Shown: piece after piece, positions 7,949-17,088 of the stretch
Position numbering within the stretch: position 1 is the stretch's first letter
Layout of the letters: every line of letters starts with the position of its first letter
Assembly: GCA_050745265.1 (NCBI GenBank)
Contig: JBOGKE010000151.1
Coordinates: 1-64,000 of the forward strand
Length of the DNA: 64,000 nt
DNA from: RH2-MAG17b sp050745265
GTDB taxonomy: Bacteria > Acidobacteriota > Terriglobia > UBA7540
Direction: 5' to 3'
The notes under the pieces: model-generated
Databases searched by the model: none
What the model was told of the DNA's origin: nothing
The model's input: the letters and a program-made list of their open reading frames with translations, nothing else
Translations under genes and position numbers: made by a program

Positions 7949-10348
7949 CTAATACGTGAGCTTGAGTGCGACACTGAAGCTGCGGGGAACGCCGATGGCT
8001 GTCCCCGAAAACAGGCTGGCAAAGTTAATCACATTGAAGTGGTTCGTCAAGTTGGAACCCTCCATCTCAACGCGAATCGCCTTGTTCTCCTTGCTGTACA
8101 GATCAATGCCAGCGGAAGCGCCGAGCGAATAGGAAGGACGAACCCGCCCTCGTGCGAAGTCGACCTCATTCAAAACACGCTGGCCGTACTGGCGCAGGAG
8201 GAAGCTGTAGCTTGTATCTCCGGTGTCGCGCTCCACGGGCAGGCCGCTCCCGTAAGCAGCATCCGCGGCCAGCCATAGCGCCTTTGTCGCGTCGAAGCGC
8301 AGATGCGCGTGCGCGGTATTGCGCTGGTCCTGCGAAATCCAAAAGCGGCGGTTGTCGCGCACGGTCGCCAGAGCCTGAGTGCCAATAAACAACCCGCCCG
8401 TGATCGGCCCTTGCCCCACGCCTTCCTGGTTTGCATAACTGACAAAACCCGAGAACCTCCCCCAGTCCGGGACCTCGAGCTTGCCTTCAATGCCTTCGAT
8501 CCAAGCGCTGGCATCGGCAATCGGGAAACTGACGCCGGTATCGAGCAACGTGTCGTCGTCGGAATAATTGCGGAGGTTGCGCCGGAAAAGATTGGCGTTA
8601 AAGCGCAGGTTTCCCCAGAAGCCTCTCGTCACGCCGATCTCGTAGTAATCGCCGCGGGACGGCTGAACGGATAGTCGCAGCACCAGGCTGCTGACTTGAC
8701 TGAGTTCGGGCGAGCTGGCCAGCAGGAGATTTTCAATCGCCGGGGTCTGAAAGACGCGATCGTAGGAAGCGTGAACCAGCAGTCCCGCGGACTCAAAATA
8801 ATGGGAAATGGACAGACGCGGGCTCCAGGCGCTCTGGGTTACCACGAAACGATATTCGTCATACCGCAGGCCAGCGCTGACGTTCCAATCGTTCCAGTGG
8901 ATGCTGTCTTCAGCGAAAGCCGACGGCTCGATGGCGGTTCGACGGTCGCGGAAGCTGAAGTTCAATGCAGTGCCTGGGTCGAACAGCGTGGGCTCCGAGA
9001 TGTTGTATTGGAGCGCCTCATGGACGGGATCGAAAATAGCGTCCGTGCCGACTTTCCAGTCGTGTTTGCCGCGTGCTCCCGCGAGCGTCAGGCGCGCGTA
9101 GCCCTCTCGAAACCCGCGCTGCTGGCCAACGATAACAGGCAGCGCCCGGTCGTTTGACCATAGCCGGAAGGATTCATCGCGCACGCTTCCTTCGGCGCTG
9201 AACAAAAGACTCGGCGACAGGATGAGATCATAATCCGCCTGACCGCTGGTTGCCCCGCTCGCGGCATCCTGCCTCTGGCCCGCTTCTTGCTGCACGAGTT
9301 CATTGGGAACTTCGTAGCGAAGATCATCGTGCATCACGGAAACGTGCAGGCGGTTCCGCGGATTGACGTCTAGCGAGTAGGAGCCCGTGAACGCGCCGGT
9401 TGAGCCGGCGTTCGTGTAGTTATCGACTACAGGCGGATCCAGGTACCGGTCCGTAGCGCCTGCGTTGCCGGTTAGCATGAACTGGCTTCGGCCGCGGGCG
9501 TAACCCAGCCCTAAATATCCGCTCACGCTAGAAAAGCTTCCACCCTGGGCTACAGCCGTCAAGTGCAGGCCGGGGATCTGGCTTTCCGGCGTGGTAATTT
9601 CAACCACTCCGCCCAGCTTGCGCCCGTACTCGGCCGGAAAGCCCGCCGTCATCACCCGCATCGACTCGACGTCTTCCGATTCGAAGGGCGGCGTAAACGC
9701 CGGCGACCGATTTTCCGTGAACGGGAGACCGTTCACCACGTACTGAACATCGTATTCGGAACCTCGCGGATGCAATACGCCATTCGCTTCGTAAAGCCAG
9801 CCGGGCTCCGAGTCCACAAGATTGCTCAAGCCTCGGCCGAGCTGCACGGGAAGTTCCTCCTGAGCGGCCCGTGAGCCAATCGAGTAAACGACGCCGGTGC
9901 GCTCGGGATCGATGAGCGTTGCCGAATCGGGCACGCGAACCTGGGTCCGAACGGGCGCCACACTGAGTGTGACGGAGACGCTGACCGGCACCTCGGAGCG
10001 AACATCGACCAAGCGGCTTGCCGGTGAGAACCCCTGGTGGGAAACGCTCAGGCGGTAAACTCCAAAGGGAAGATCGCGCGAAGCGTAGCGGCCATCCGGC
10101 CGGGTTTGAAAAGTCCGGCGAACGTGGTTAGCCTCGCTGACCAGACTTGCCGTGGCCGCGATCGGCACACCCCTCGCGTCTTGCACGCTCAGACGAAGCT
10201 CGCTGCGCTCGCGCTGGCCGAAGGCAGGAACAGCCGCGAGGATTCCAAGAAGAAGAACAGATAAAAGCTTGGCAGATGCGCCTTCTGCCGCAGCGCGATG
10301 GCTGATGCCTGCCCCGAATCGAGTCGTGCGCGAAATGAGTCTTGCCAA
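7949..10348 (-). CDS. TonB-dependent receptor with carboxypeptidase-regulatory N-domain
   Basis: About 799 residues from a TTG at 10348, preceded by GAGGG and followed by a signal peptide ending in A-F-G-Q; no ATG is available in front of it. After the signal comes an approximately 85-residue CarboxypepD_reg-like beta-sandwich (D-G-R-Y-A-S-R-D-L-P-F-G-V-Y-R-L). Then follow a plug domain (Y-V-V-N-G-L-P-F-T-E-N-R, E-Y-G-R-K-L-G-G-V-V-E-I) and a 22-stranded-barrel-like remainder ending in an aromatic residue. It is an outer-membrane active transporter. The substrate is unknown; no riboswitch or regulator adjoins it. It is convergent with aroK. Family assignment is firm, start is not. Confidence 0.85.
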   Translation of the reverse strand: MARLISRTTRFGAGISHRAAAEGASAKLLSVLLLGILAAVPAFGQRERSELRLSVQDARGVPIAATASLVSEANHVRRTFQTRPDGRYASRDLPFGVYRLSVSHQGFSPASRLVDVRSEVPVSVSVTLSVAPVRTQVRVPDSATLIDPERTGVVYSIGSRAAQEELPVQLGRGLSNLVDSEPGWLYEANGVLHPRGSEYDVQYVVNGLPFTENRSPAFTPPFESEDVESMRVMTAGFPAEYGRKLGGVVEITTPESQIPGLHLTAVAQGGSFSSVSGYLGLGYARGRSQFMLTGNAGATDRYLDPPVVDNYTNAGSTGAFTGSYSLDVNPRNRLHVSVMHDDLRYEVPNELVQQEAGQRQDAASGATSGQADYDLILSPSLLFSAEGSVRDESFRLWSNDRALPVIVGQQRGFREGYARLTLAGARGKHDWKVGTDAIFDPVHEALQYNISEPTLFDPGTALNFSFRDRRTAIEPSAFAEDSIHWNDWNVSAGLRYDEYRFVVTQSAWSPRLSISHYFESAGLLVHASYDRVFQTPAIENLLLASSPELSQVSSLVLRLSVQPSRGDYYEIGVTRGFWGNLRFNANLFRRNLRNYSDDDTLLDTGVSFPIADASAWIEGIEGKLEVPDWGRFSGFVSYANQEGVGQGPITGGLFIGTQALATVRDNRRFWISQDQRNTAHAHLRFDATKALWLAADAAYGSGLPVERDTGDTSYSFLLRQYGQRVLNEVDFARGRVRPSYSLGASAGIDLYSKENKAIRVEMEGSNLTNHFNVINFASLFSGTAIGVPRSFSVALKLTY

Positions 10349-10727
10349 CTTGGTTCCATCCCTCTGCAAAAGTAGCACATTCTCCCATGGAGCCGGCCGC
10401 GGCCGACCCGTCCAGGATTCGCATTCATCGTGGTTTGGCCGCCCGCGCGCTGACGTTTCGCAGAACTTGACTGTCGCGTTCGTCTCACCGATCTCCAAAA
10501 TCTCTTCCCGATGTGCCAATCTTCAGGGGATGGACCTCCCGGGCCCAGCGAGGACATCGTCAATAGAAGGGCGCTCACCGCGAATTGCCGGCTTGCGCAG
10601 GCGAGGCGGTCCGAGGACGCGGTTGGGTTCAAAGCCGGAGTCCCTTCGCCGCGAGCGGAACGGGGCGTCCCAAACGCGTGTGCACCATTGCGGATTGGCG
10701 ATTGCGGCTTGTAGCACGCCTGGGGGG
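10349..10727. other. Gene-free spacer, nothing recognised
   Basis: Between the TonB receptor start and the end of the REC/HD-GYP gene. Both neighbours are on the minus strand, so it must hold the receptor promoter. No repeat copy, RNA fold or convincing promoter was recognised by eye. Confidence 0.5.
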
Positions 10728-11903
10728 TTAGGCGGGGTGGGGCTTCGCGCCGTCGCTGATCCTGACGCGAATCGGCTCCTTCACCCCCAAGGCAGGAGAA
10801 AAGTTCTTAATTCTCTCAATCAATCCGAGGGTTGCTTCCTGCCCGCGCGCGATCAGAAGGAGTCCGCGGGTGGTCTTCACGTCTTCGGCAAAGACCATGC
10901 CGGCTCTGACCTCACGCAAAGAAATCTCGCGCACGCCGGTGGTGTGCGTGCCGCCGCCACGGAGCTCGGCAAGCTCCTTAAGGATGGCGGGATCATACCA
11001 GCCTGGGCGCCGCATCATCAGGTCCAGCGCCGCAGCCCCGGGAACGCATTGCGATTCCAGCGCGTCCAGGTCGAGAATCGCTTTGAGAGCGCGCGCTCCC
11101 CACGGGATGTCGTCTCCGCGAGCGCCATCGTGCGGTGGGCCCTCGCCATCGTAGTGCTTGCCGGCGTAAAGGAGGATCTTCCGCACGGGCTCCAGGCGAG
11201 GAATATTGGCGAGCAGGTTTTCGGTGACGGCGGGCGTGCGGTCGATCATGACCTGCTCCTCCGGCGTCGCCGAGTCGCCTCGATAGAGTTTGTCGAGCAC
11301 TTCGAGAGGCAGCGTCACGCAGCCGATCTGGGAAAGCATGGCCGCCACCTCCACCGGCCACCTCTCCGTAATGTTGCACTTCGCGAACAAACCTTCGAGG
11401 GACCGGCGGGCGCGCGCGCCTCGCCCAAACGCGGCGGGGCTGACTAGAGCCAAGACGTCGGTCAACGCCTTGACGCTTCCGTGCAGCGTCTGTTCCAGCA
11501 GGACTCTCTCGGCGGTGATCAGGCGGTGCTGCCCGCGCGCGGCGTCAAGCGCCGTCCGAAAAGCCGGAAGCGGGCAGGGCTTCATGATCAGACGAAAGAT
11601 TGCGCCCTCGTTCACGGCTTCGACGGCGTCGCCGAGGTCCGCATGACCCGTGAACAGAACGCGAACGGCCTCGGGCGCCACCTGCCGGGTATACTTCAGG
11701 AACGAGATGCCATCCATGCCGGGCATTCTCAAATCCGAGACAATTACCTCAAACTGGGGGGCGTGGCGCAGAAGGTCGATCGCGGCGTGGCCTCCTGGCG
11801 AGGTCGTGATGCTGTAGGTTCGGCGTAATCCTCGCACCAGGGCGTCTGCCAGGCTTAGCTCGTCATCGACGAGTAAGATACGCGGTAGGTCGAGTTCTGC
11901 CAT
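10728..11903 (-). CDS. Response regulator with degenerate HD-GYP domain
   Basis: About 391 residues from ATG 11903, directly before the receiver domain; an upstream ATG at 11951 lies in a repeat. REC domain: acidic pair D13-D14, phosphoacceptor D57 in S-D-L-R-M-P-G-M-D-G, and lysine in I-M-K-P. Residues about 185-300 resemble an HD-GYP module (H-Y-D-G-E-G-P-P, then I-P and an A-I-L-D-L-D-A-L helix). However, the catalytic HD is replaced (S-Q-I-G where H-D-I-G-K is expected) and GYP reads G-P-P. It probably lacks cyclic-di-GMP phosphodiesterase activity and may act as a binding or scaffold protein. It is close to a REC-HDOD protein and a hybrid kinase on the same strand. Confidence 0.85.
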   Translation of the reverse strand: MAELDLPRILLVDDELSLADALVRGLRRTYSITTSPGGHAAIDLLRHAPQFEVIVSDLRMPGMDGISFLKYTRQVAPEAVRVLFTGHADLGDAVEAVNEGAIFRLIMKPCPLPAFRTALDAARGQHRLITAERVLLEQTLHGSVKALTDVLALVSPAAFGRGARARRSLEGLFAKCNITERWPVEVAAMLSQIGCVTLPLEVLDKLYRGDSATPEEQVMIDRTPAVTENLLANIPRLEPVRKILLYAGKHYDGEGPPHDGARGDDIPWGARALKAILDLDALESQCVPGAAALDLMMRRPGWYDPAILKELAELRGGGTHTTGVREISLREVRAGMVFAEDVKTTRGLLLIARGQEATLGLIERIKNFSPALGVKEPIRVRISDGAKPHPA

Positions 11904-11940
11904 ATCGTGCCAGTGATGGCGTAAGACGGCGGCGAGCCCT

Positions 11941-12055
11941 GTGCTTGTCATCCTGAGCCTCTCGGCTGCGTTCTCCAGAAACTTCAATGAGGAGAAGAGC
12001 GAAAGGCCGAAGGGCGGCAAGAATGTGGCCCCGGGCGCAAGCCCGGGGTTAAGGA
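11941..12055 (+). repeat. Dispersed repeat, module 3 copy
   Basis: CTCCAGAAACTTC, then GGAG...GCGAAAGGCC...AAGGGC hairpin and GTGGCCCCGGGC/GCCCGGGGTTAA. The same module is at 7076-7153, and inverted at 41941-42020. It separates the REC/HD-GYP gene from the REC-HDOD gene (309-bp gap). Its left end overlaps the longer possible start of the REC/HD-GYP ORF. Confidence 0.75.
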
Positions 12056-12212
12056 TAGAGCGCCAAAAGCTTTTCCCGCGCGACGGACCCGCTGACCGGC
12101 GGGCCGCAACTCAGGGTAAACTCCGCGAAGGATCCCGCTGTTTCCGCTCAGGCTAAACTCCGCCAACCTGAACACCGTCCGGGCACGAGCTGTGCGGGAA
12201 ATGGATACTGAT

Positions 12213-13439
12213 TTAGGATGCCCTGCACATCGAGGCGCCGAGGGTCTCGCCAACGTCGTGCGCCATCACGCGCCACTCGGGAAGCCGGTCGGTAACGCCA
12301 AGCGCGTCCACGAGCGTTTCGTCAAGCGTGGGTTGGACGAGGCCGCATTCCGCCGTCGAAGCGGCGCGGCACTCGAGCGCGAGCACGTTCGCGAGGTGAA
12401 CGGCCGCGAGCGCGTCCATCCCCTGTTGCGGCACGCGGCCCGGCGCGTGATGATGCGCCACCGCTTCGACAATAGGCGACGGCAGCCCCCACAACCCGAG
12501 AAGATAAGCGCCGATTTCGGCATGGGTCACGCCGCTCAGTTCCTGTTCGATCTCGAAAATGGGGCGCTGGCGCTCGCGCGCCTGGGCAAGGACTCGGGCC
12601 AGGTAGTCCGGCATCCGCGCGGCCAAGACAAGCTTCCCGACGTCGTGGAGGAGCGCGGCAAGCCCCGTCATATCCGACAGGTACTTCACCGTGGGCAGCG
12701 TCTGAGCGATCTTCGCGGTGAGATACGCATGATTCTGAAACTCATCCACCGAGAAACCCGCCACCAGCTCCTTTTGCTCAAAACTGCGGAAGACGCCGAG
12801 CGACAGCACGAGATTTTTGAGGATGTTCGTGCCGAGGTAGCTGACGGCGGTTTGAATGTTGGTGACGTTCCGAGCCAGGCCGAAAAACGACGAATTGACC
12901 AGTTGGAGGATTTTCGCCGCAATCGCGACGTCTTGCTCGATGAGCTTCGCTACGCGATCGAGGGAGACGTCGGCGTCACCCAGCGCATCGGTAAGCGCCG
13001 TGTAAGTTCGCGGCAGCGCAGGCAGCGCTCCCATCGAGCCGACGGTCCGCCGCAGCGCGTCGTCGCTGAGCACGCTTTGCAGCCTGCACGCGCGCTCAAT
13101 CGAGACGCGCAAGGTGCTCGGGTCGCATGGCTTTCCCAAAAATTGATGGGCAATCGGCACGGCGCGGAAAGCGGAGCTCAGGTCGGCGTGCCCGGAAAGG
13201 ATAATGCGGATCACCTGCGGGAATTCTTCCTGCACGCGCCCGAGCAGCGAGGGGCCGTCCATGCCCGGCATGCGCATGTCGGAAACGACCACGTCAAACG
13301 GCGCCGCCGCCAGCATCGCGAGCGCCGCGTCGCCGCCCTGCGCGAACGACATTTCCCACTCGCCGCGCTGCGACCGGAGCATGCGCTGGAGCGCTTGCAG
13401 CACGTTGGGTTCGTCATCAACAAACAAAACTCGCCTCAT
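12213..13439 (-). CDS. Response regulator with HDOD output domain
   Basis: A 408-residue protein. The receiver has D8-D9, phosphoacceptor D54 in S-D-M-R-M-P-G-M-D-G and lysine in L-G-K-P. The HDOD domain, about residues 140-340, contains L-P-A-L-P-R, V-N-S-S-F-F-G-L, I-Q-T-A-V-S-Y-L-G and L-L-H-D-V-G-K-L-V. HDOD proteins are HD-superfamily members linked to signalling and motility, often without catalysis. ATG 13439 follows AGGAGG by about 10 bases and overlaps the kinase stop in an ATGA, so it is translationally coupled to the kinase gene upstream. It is the likely phosphorylation target of that kinase (inference from order). Confidence 0.92.
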   Translation of the reverse strand: MRRVLFVDDEPNVLQALQRMLRSQRGEWEMSFAQGGDAALAMLAAAPFDVVVSDMRMPGMDGPSLLGRVQEEFPQVIRIILSGHADLSSAFRAVPIAHQFLGKPCDPSTLRVSIERACRLQSVLSDDALRRTVGSMGALPALPRTYTALTDALGDADVSLDRVAKLIEQDVAIAAKILQLVNSSFFGLARNVTNIQTAVSYLGTNILKNLVLSLGVFRSFEQKELVAGFSVDEFQNHAYLTAKIAQTLPTVKYLSDMTGLAALLHDVGKLVLAARMPDYLARVLAQARERQRPIFEIEQELSGVTHAEIGAYLLGLWGLPSPIVEAVAHHHAPGRVPQQGMDALAAVHLANVLALECRAASTAECGLVQPTLDETLVDALGVTDRLPEWRVMAHDVGETLGASMCRAS

Positions 13440-15175
13440 TCGGAATCGGCCTCCTGGCCGGCGGAAAATGGGTTGATGGGCAGGCGCACGCAAAAGACGG
13501 TCCCGCGTCCGGCCTCGGTTTCGAAGCTCAGGCTTCCCCCGTGCCGGTCGACTACAATCGAGCGCGCAATCGCCAGGCCTTGGCCCGTCCCGCGCCCCAC
13601 CTCTTTGGTGGTGAAGAAAGGGTCAAAGATGCGGCCGCGAATGGCTTCGGGAATGCCACAGCCGGTGTCCTCGATCCAGATCGCCACCCAGTCCGCTTCG
13701 CGACGCGTCCGCACCGTGATGAGGCCGCGCCGCCCCGTTCCCTTATTGGCATCGGCAATCGCGTGGCCCGCGTTGACGAGCAGATTCAAAAACACCTGGT
13801 TGATGTCGCCAGCGTTGCAAACCACCGCGGGAATATCGCCGAGGTCAGTCTCCACATCCGCCACGTATTTGATCTCATGTCGCGCCACCACCAGCGTATT
13901 CGAGAGAGCCCGGTTGAGGTCGGCGGCGGATTTCTCCGCGCGCGAGGGGTGCGCGAATTCTTTCATGGCGCCGACGATCGTCGCCACGCGGTTTACTCCG
14001 TCCAAGGTTTGCGTCAGGGCGGCCGGAACCTCGTCGCGCAGATAGTCCGCCTCCTCGACTTCCTCGGCGCGCCGGACGGACTCGATCGTATCCGGACTGA
14101 CGGCCCCGGCGATCAGCGCGTGATACACGTCGCGATAGCTCGCGAGCAATCGCTGCATGGCGCTGAAAGCTTCATGGAGAAAACGCATGTTGTCGCCCAC
14201 GAACTGAATGGGCGTGTTCAGCTCGTGCGCGATTCCGGCGGCAAGGCTTCCCACCGCCTCGAGTTTTTGCGCGTGGCGCAATTCCACTTCGAGCAGTTTT
14301 CTCTCGGTAATGTCCTGAGCCACCATCAGAACGGCTTTGCGGCCGAAGAACTCCATTTCCTGCGAGATGATCTCCACGTCGATAGTTGTGCCGTTCCTGG
14401 TGCGGTGCTTCCACGGGCCGGAGGACTGCTTGCACCTGGGACTCCTGCTCTCGGTTAACAACGGCTCCAGTTCGCTGCGCGGCCAAACCTCGGTCAGCTT
14501 CATGCAGAGGAACTCGTCACGGCTGTATCCATAACGCGCCACCGCCGCATCGTTCACTTCAACAAAGTCAAGCGTCTCCGGATCGTAAACCCAGATGGGG
14601 TGTGGAATCGTGGCAAACAGCAGGCGCGAGCGCTCCTCGCTCTGGTGCAGCGCCTCCTCGGCCTGCTGCTGCGCGAGCAGCGCGCCTTCGACCTCGGAAA
14701 TCCGCTGCGCGAGAGCCGTCTGAAGCTGGATAATCCGCGAGCCCGTCTGAAGACGCGCGCGAAGCTCCTGGGGTTGAAACGGCTTTTTGATGTAATCGTC
14801 TGCCCCGGCCTCGAGGCCTCGAACGGTATCCTCGGAGCCGTCAAGGCTAGTGAGCAGGATGACGTAGGGCGGCACGCTCCGGCCCGCATTCCGGATCGCG
14901 CTGACCACCTCGATGCCGTCCATGCCCGGCATCATCCAGTCCAGGATGGCAAGCGTCGGCGGATCGGCGCGATTCAGCGCCGCCCACGCCTCACTGCCGT
15001 TTTGGGCGGATACCACTTCGTACTTCCAGGACGCCAGCAGCGCCTGAAGTTTGAACCGGGACACCGCCTCGTCGTCCGCGATCAGGACCTTCGTCGCCCG
15101 GGCGGTTCCCGCTTCCGCTTCAACCGTGAGGTCCGGCAGAAGCGCAGAATCGTTGCCGAGGCTCGTAGACGCCAT
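13436..15175 (-). CDS. REC-PAS sensor histidine kinase
   Basis: About 579 residues from ATG 15175. Domains in order: receiver (residues 29-145; phosphoacceptor D79 in L-D-W-M-M-P-G-M-D-G), a coiled helix, PAS (about 190-300; I-W-V-Y-D-P-E-T-L, ending D-I-T-E-R-K), and a HisKA-type H-box with H317 in A-H-E-L-N-T-P. A HATPase_c domain with N-A-G-H-A-I, D-T-G-C-G-I-P and G-T-G-Q-G-L-A closes it. There is no membrane segment, so it is a soluble kinase. The receiver at the N-terminus suggests it is itself an intermediate of a relay. The stop overlaps the start of the REC-HDOD gene. The signal is unknown. Confidence 0.93.
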   Translation of the reverse strand: MASTSLGNDSALLPDLTVEAEAGTARATKVLIADDEAVSRFKLQALLASWKYEVVSAQNGSEAWAALNRADPPTLAILDWMMPGMDGIEVVSAIRNAGRSVPPYVILLTSLDGSEDTVRGLEAGADDYIKKPFQPQELRARLQTGSRIIQLQTALAQRISEVEGALLAQQQAEEALHQSEERSRLLFATIPHPIWVYDPETLDFVEVNDAAVARYGYSRDEFLCMKLTEVWPRSELEPLLTESRSPRCKQSSGPWKHRTRNGTTIDVEIISQEMEFFGRKAVLMVAQDITERKLLEVELRHAQKLEAVGSLAAGIAHELNTPIQFVGDNMRFLHEAFSAMQRLLASYRDVYHALIAGAVSPDTIESVRRAEEVEEADYLRDEVPAALTQTLDGVNRVATIVGAMKEFAHPSRAEKSAADLNRALSNTLVVARHEIKYVADVETDLGDIPAVVCNAGDINQVFLNLLVNAGHAIADANKGTGRRGLITVRTRREADWVAIWIEDTGCGIPEAIRGRIFDPFFTTKEVGRGTGQGLAIARSIVVDRHGGSLSFETEAGRGTVFCVRLPINPFSAGQEADSE

Positions 15176-15240
15176 AGATACCGTTCCGCGAATGTAGCGC
15201 CGGGGTTTACAGACGGCAGAAAAATGCACTTCGAAACTGT

Positions 15241-15290
15241 CATTCTGAGGAGTGTCTCATGTCGCTTCACAACACCCGCAAAGCATGAGG
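15241..15290 (+). repeat. Dispersed repeat, module 1 copy
   Basis: CATTCTGAGGAGTGTCTCAT, then GTCGCTTCACAACACCCGCA and AAGCATGAGG. It is nearly the same as 6909-6957, 63347-63402 and (inverted) 31022-31075. It lies just upstream of the histidine kinase start. Confidence 0.75.
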
Positions 15291-15584
15291 ATCGTAGCGC
15301 CGCTCGGGACCGCCTGAGAAGTCGCGCCGCGCTCCATCGAGTAGTATCGGCAAGGCCACTGCCAACATTAGAGGGTCGTCTCCAAAAAGTGTGACGCGAT
15401 CTAACCCTGTGTACGAGCAGTCGCGGGTGCAGCCTCTATGAAAGGGGCGGCGAGAATACGGTAGCGCGGAGTTGTTTTTTAACTCCGCGGCTTTTCGCGG
15501 CGGTTCAAACACAAGCCTCAGAGTTTCTGAAAAGCGAAACTCTGCATTGCAACACCCTCCTTTTTTGGCAAGAATTTGGACTCC

Positions 15585-15675
15585 GTCATTCCGAGCGAAG
15601 TGAGGAATCTCGCTTTGACTGTGCCTGGGAAACACGCACGGCGAGATTCCTCGTCGCTTCGCTCCTCGGAATGAC
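15585..15675. repeat. Inverted-repeat element (GTCATTCCGAG family)
   Basis: Begins GTCATTCCGAGCGAAGTGAG and ends CGCTCCTCGGAATGAC, giving arms of about 30 bp with small mismatches around a 35-bp centre. The rest of the 877-bp gap (15176-16052) holds module 1 at 15241, two short hairpins (about 15455-15482 with an AACTCCGC arm; about 15518-15543 with AAACTCTG), and no gene. The translated repeat (R-G-A-K-R-R-G-I) makes spurious ORFs here. Confidence 0.85.
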
Positions 15676-16052
15676 ATTTGGTTGCGGCCTTCACGCCGCG
15701 CTGCGCTACCCTGCGACGCGTTCGGGGTTCCGGCGGTGACCGGCGGCGCGGCGGACCTCAACCGCATCGCGACGCGGGAAGACCTGTTTACGACAGTTGC
15801 GCAACACGGATGCGACGGGGGCGGCGCGAATGGTGACGGTGCAAATGGACGGGGCGTGCGTCCCATTTCGACATGCGGCAAGCACGGCATCGGCCAAGCA
15901 CGGGAAAATTTGCCCGGCAGATGGAATTTTTCCCGGCCGGGATCTTACCCATGTTCCCGCCGCAGGCGAATATGCGTCGCGTCAACGACTTAGCTGGGGA
16001 AGGCTTGGCCCTCGGCTTGCTCACGTCCGTCAGCGGGGAGGAGCCGACGACC

Positions 16053-17018
16053 ATGCGATTTTCCGACGATGACGATATTCATCAGCAAGAGGGTTATGGA
16101 CCCGAAGAAGTGCCGTATCCTGCTGAGCCGCCAGAGGCAAGCGGTCTGAACCAGTGGCTGCTGGCGATCACGTTTGTGCTGATCATCGTCGTGGTGGTCG
16201 CCATCGGATACACTTTACACGAACAAGGCGCCGCCCAGCGCCTTGCCTCAGCCAACGATAAACTCGCTGCCGACCTTACGCATACGCAATCGCAACTCGA
16301 AGCGCTCAGGGCCAAGCTGAAATCTCTCAGCACACCGCAAATCCAGCTGCCCGCACCGGCGGATGAGAAGTGGAGCGAAGAGCCGGTAACGCCCCCGCCT
16401 GCCGTGGCGCGCGTCCGCCGCTCGCTCGCGCAGCGACGGACTCCCAATTGGCAGAAGCGCTTGCAGCGGCAACTCACATCGCAGAATCATCGCTTGAGCG
16501 GCGCCGAAAGGGCGGTCGCCCAAACCCAGGCCGATGTTGCGGGCCGTGCGGCAAGCACTCAGGCGAGCTTGAGCAGTCTTAGCGATGCGGTTGCAAGAAG
16601 CCATGCCGAGCTGGTGGGGCTGGAAGAACAGGGCACGCGCAGCTACTACGAATTTGATCTCAAGAAGTCGAGGAAGTTTGCCCGCGAGGGCCCGGTCGGG
16701 CTCGCGCTCCGGCACACCAGTGCGAAACACCAGAACTACGACCTCGACCTCATGGTGGACGATTTCAAGCTGACGCGGAAGAACGTGGACCTTTACGAGC
16801 CGGTGATATTTGAAACCTCGGAGAGTCCGCAGCCGCTCGAGCTGGTGGTGAACCGGATCGGAAAAAACGAGGTTCACGGCTACATCAGCGCCCCGAGGGG
16901 ATATGGCCAACGCTCCTCGGCCTCCGCCGTGGCCGCGGTACAGACCACCGCATTGGGAGCCGACGCCTCAGCGCAGCCGGCAGTCGCGCACCCGGTCACA
17001 GCCGCCGCGCGCAGGTAA
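16053..17018 (+). CDS. Single-pass membrane protein with coiled coil, unknown function
   Basis: About 321 residues from ATG 16053, chosen for GGGGAGGAG some 10 bases upstream; longer ORF extensions are unlikely. An acidic N-terminal tail (D5-D8) precedes one membrane helix at about 35-55. Next come a heptad-rich coiled coil (about 60-95), a Pro- and Arg-rich linker, a second helical stretch (about 145-195) and a compact C-terminal domain (about 200-285; Y-Y-E-F-D-L, D-L-D-L-M-V-D-D-F). The C-terminal domain is not recognised. Orientation would place the coiled coil and C-domain outside the cytoplasm if the N-terminus is inside. It has no clear operon partner; the next gene is convergent. Confidence 0.75.
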   Translation: MRFSDDDDIHQQEGYGPEEVPYPAEPPEASGLNQWLLAITFVLIIVVVVAIGYTLHEQGAAQRLASANDKLAADLTHTQSQLEALRAKLKSLSTPQIQLPAPADEKWSEEPVTPPPAVARVRRSLAQRRTPNWQKRLQRQLTSQNHRLSGAERAVAQTQADVAGRAASTQASLSSLSDAVARSHAELVGLEEQGTRSYYEFDLKKSRKFAREGPVGLALRHTSAKHQNYDLDLMVDDFKLTRKNVDLYEPVIFETSESPQPLELVVNRIGKNEVHGYISAPRGYGQRSSASAVAAVQTTALGADASAQPAVAHPVTAAARR

Positions 17019-17088
17019 CCCAGGGTGGCGCGGATCTCCGCATTTGAGGTTCGCGGCTCTTCATACCTCACATAACGGACCGGAGGCC

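Noticed and set aside
10152..11447. 431-residue plus-strand open frame
   Set aside because: Overlaps antisense the TonB receptor start and the REC/HD-GYP gene; no recognisable motif.
12192..14045. 617-residue plus-strand open frame
   Set aside because: Antisense to the REC-HDOD and kinase genes, with no domain match and an arginine-rich composition typical of shadow frames.
15267..15890. 207-residue minus-strand open frame with R-G-A-K-R-R-G
   Set aside because: The peptide is the translation of the GTCATTCCGAG repeat family, which often creates false proteins; the same peptide appears from 24447-25427.
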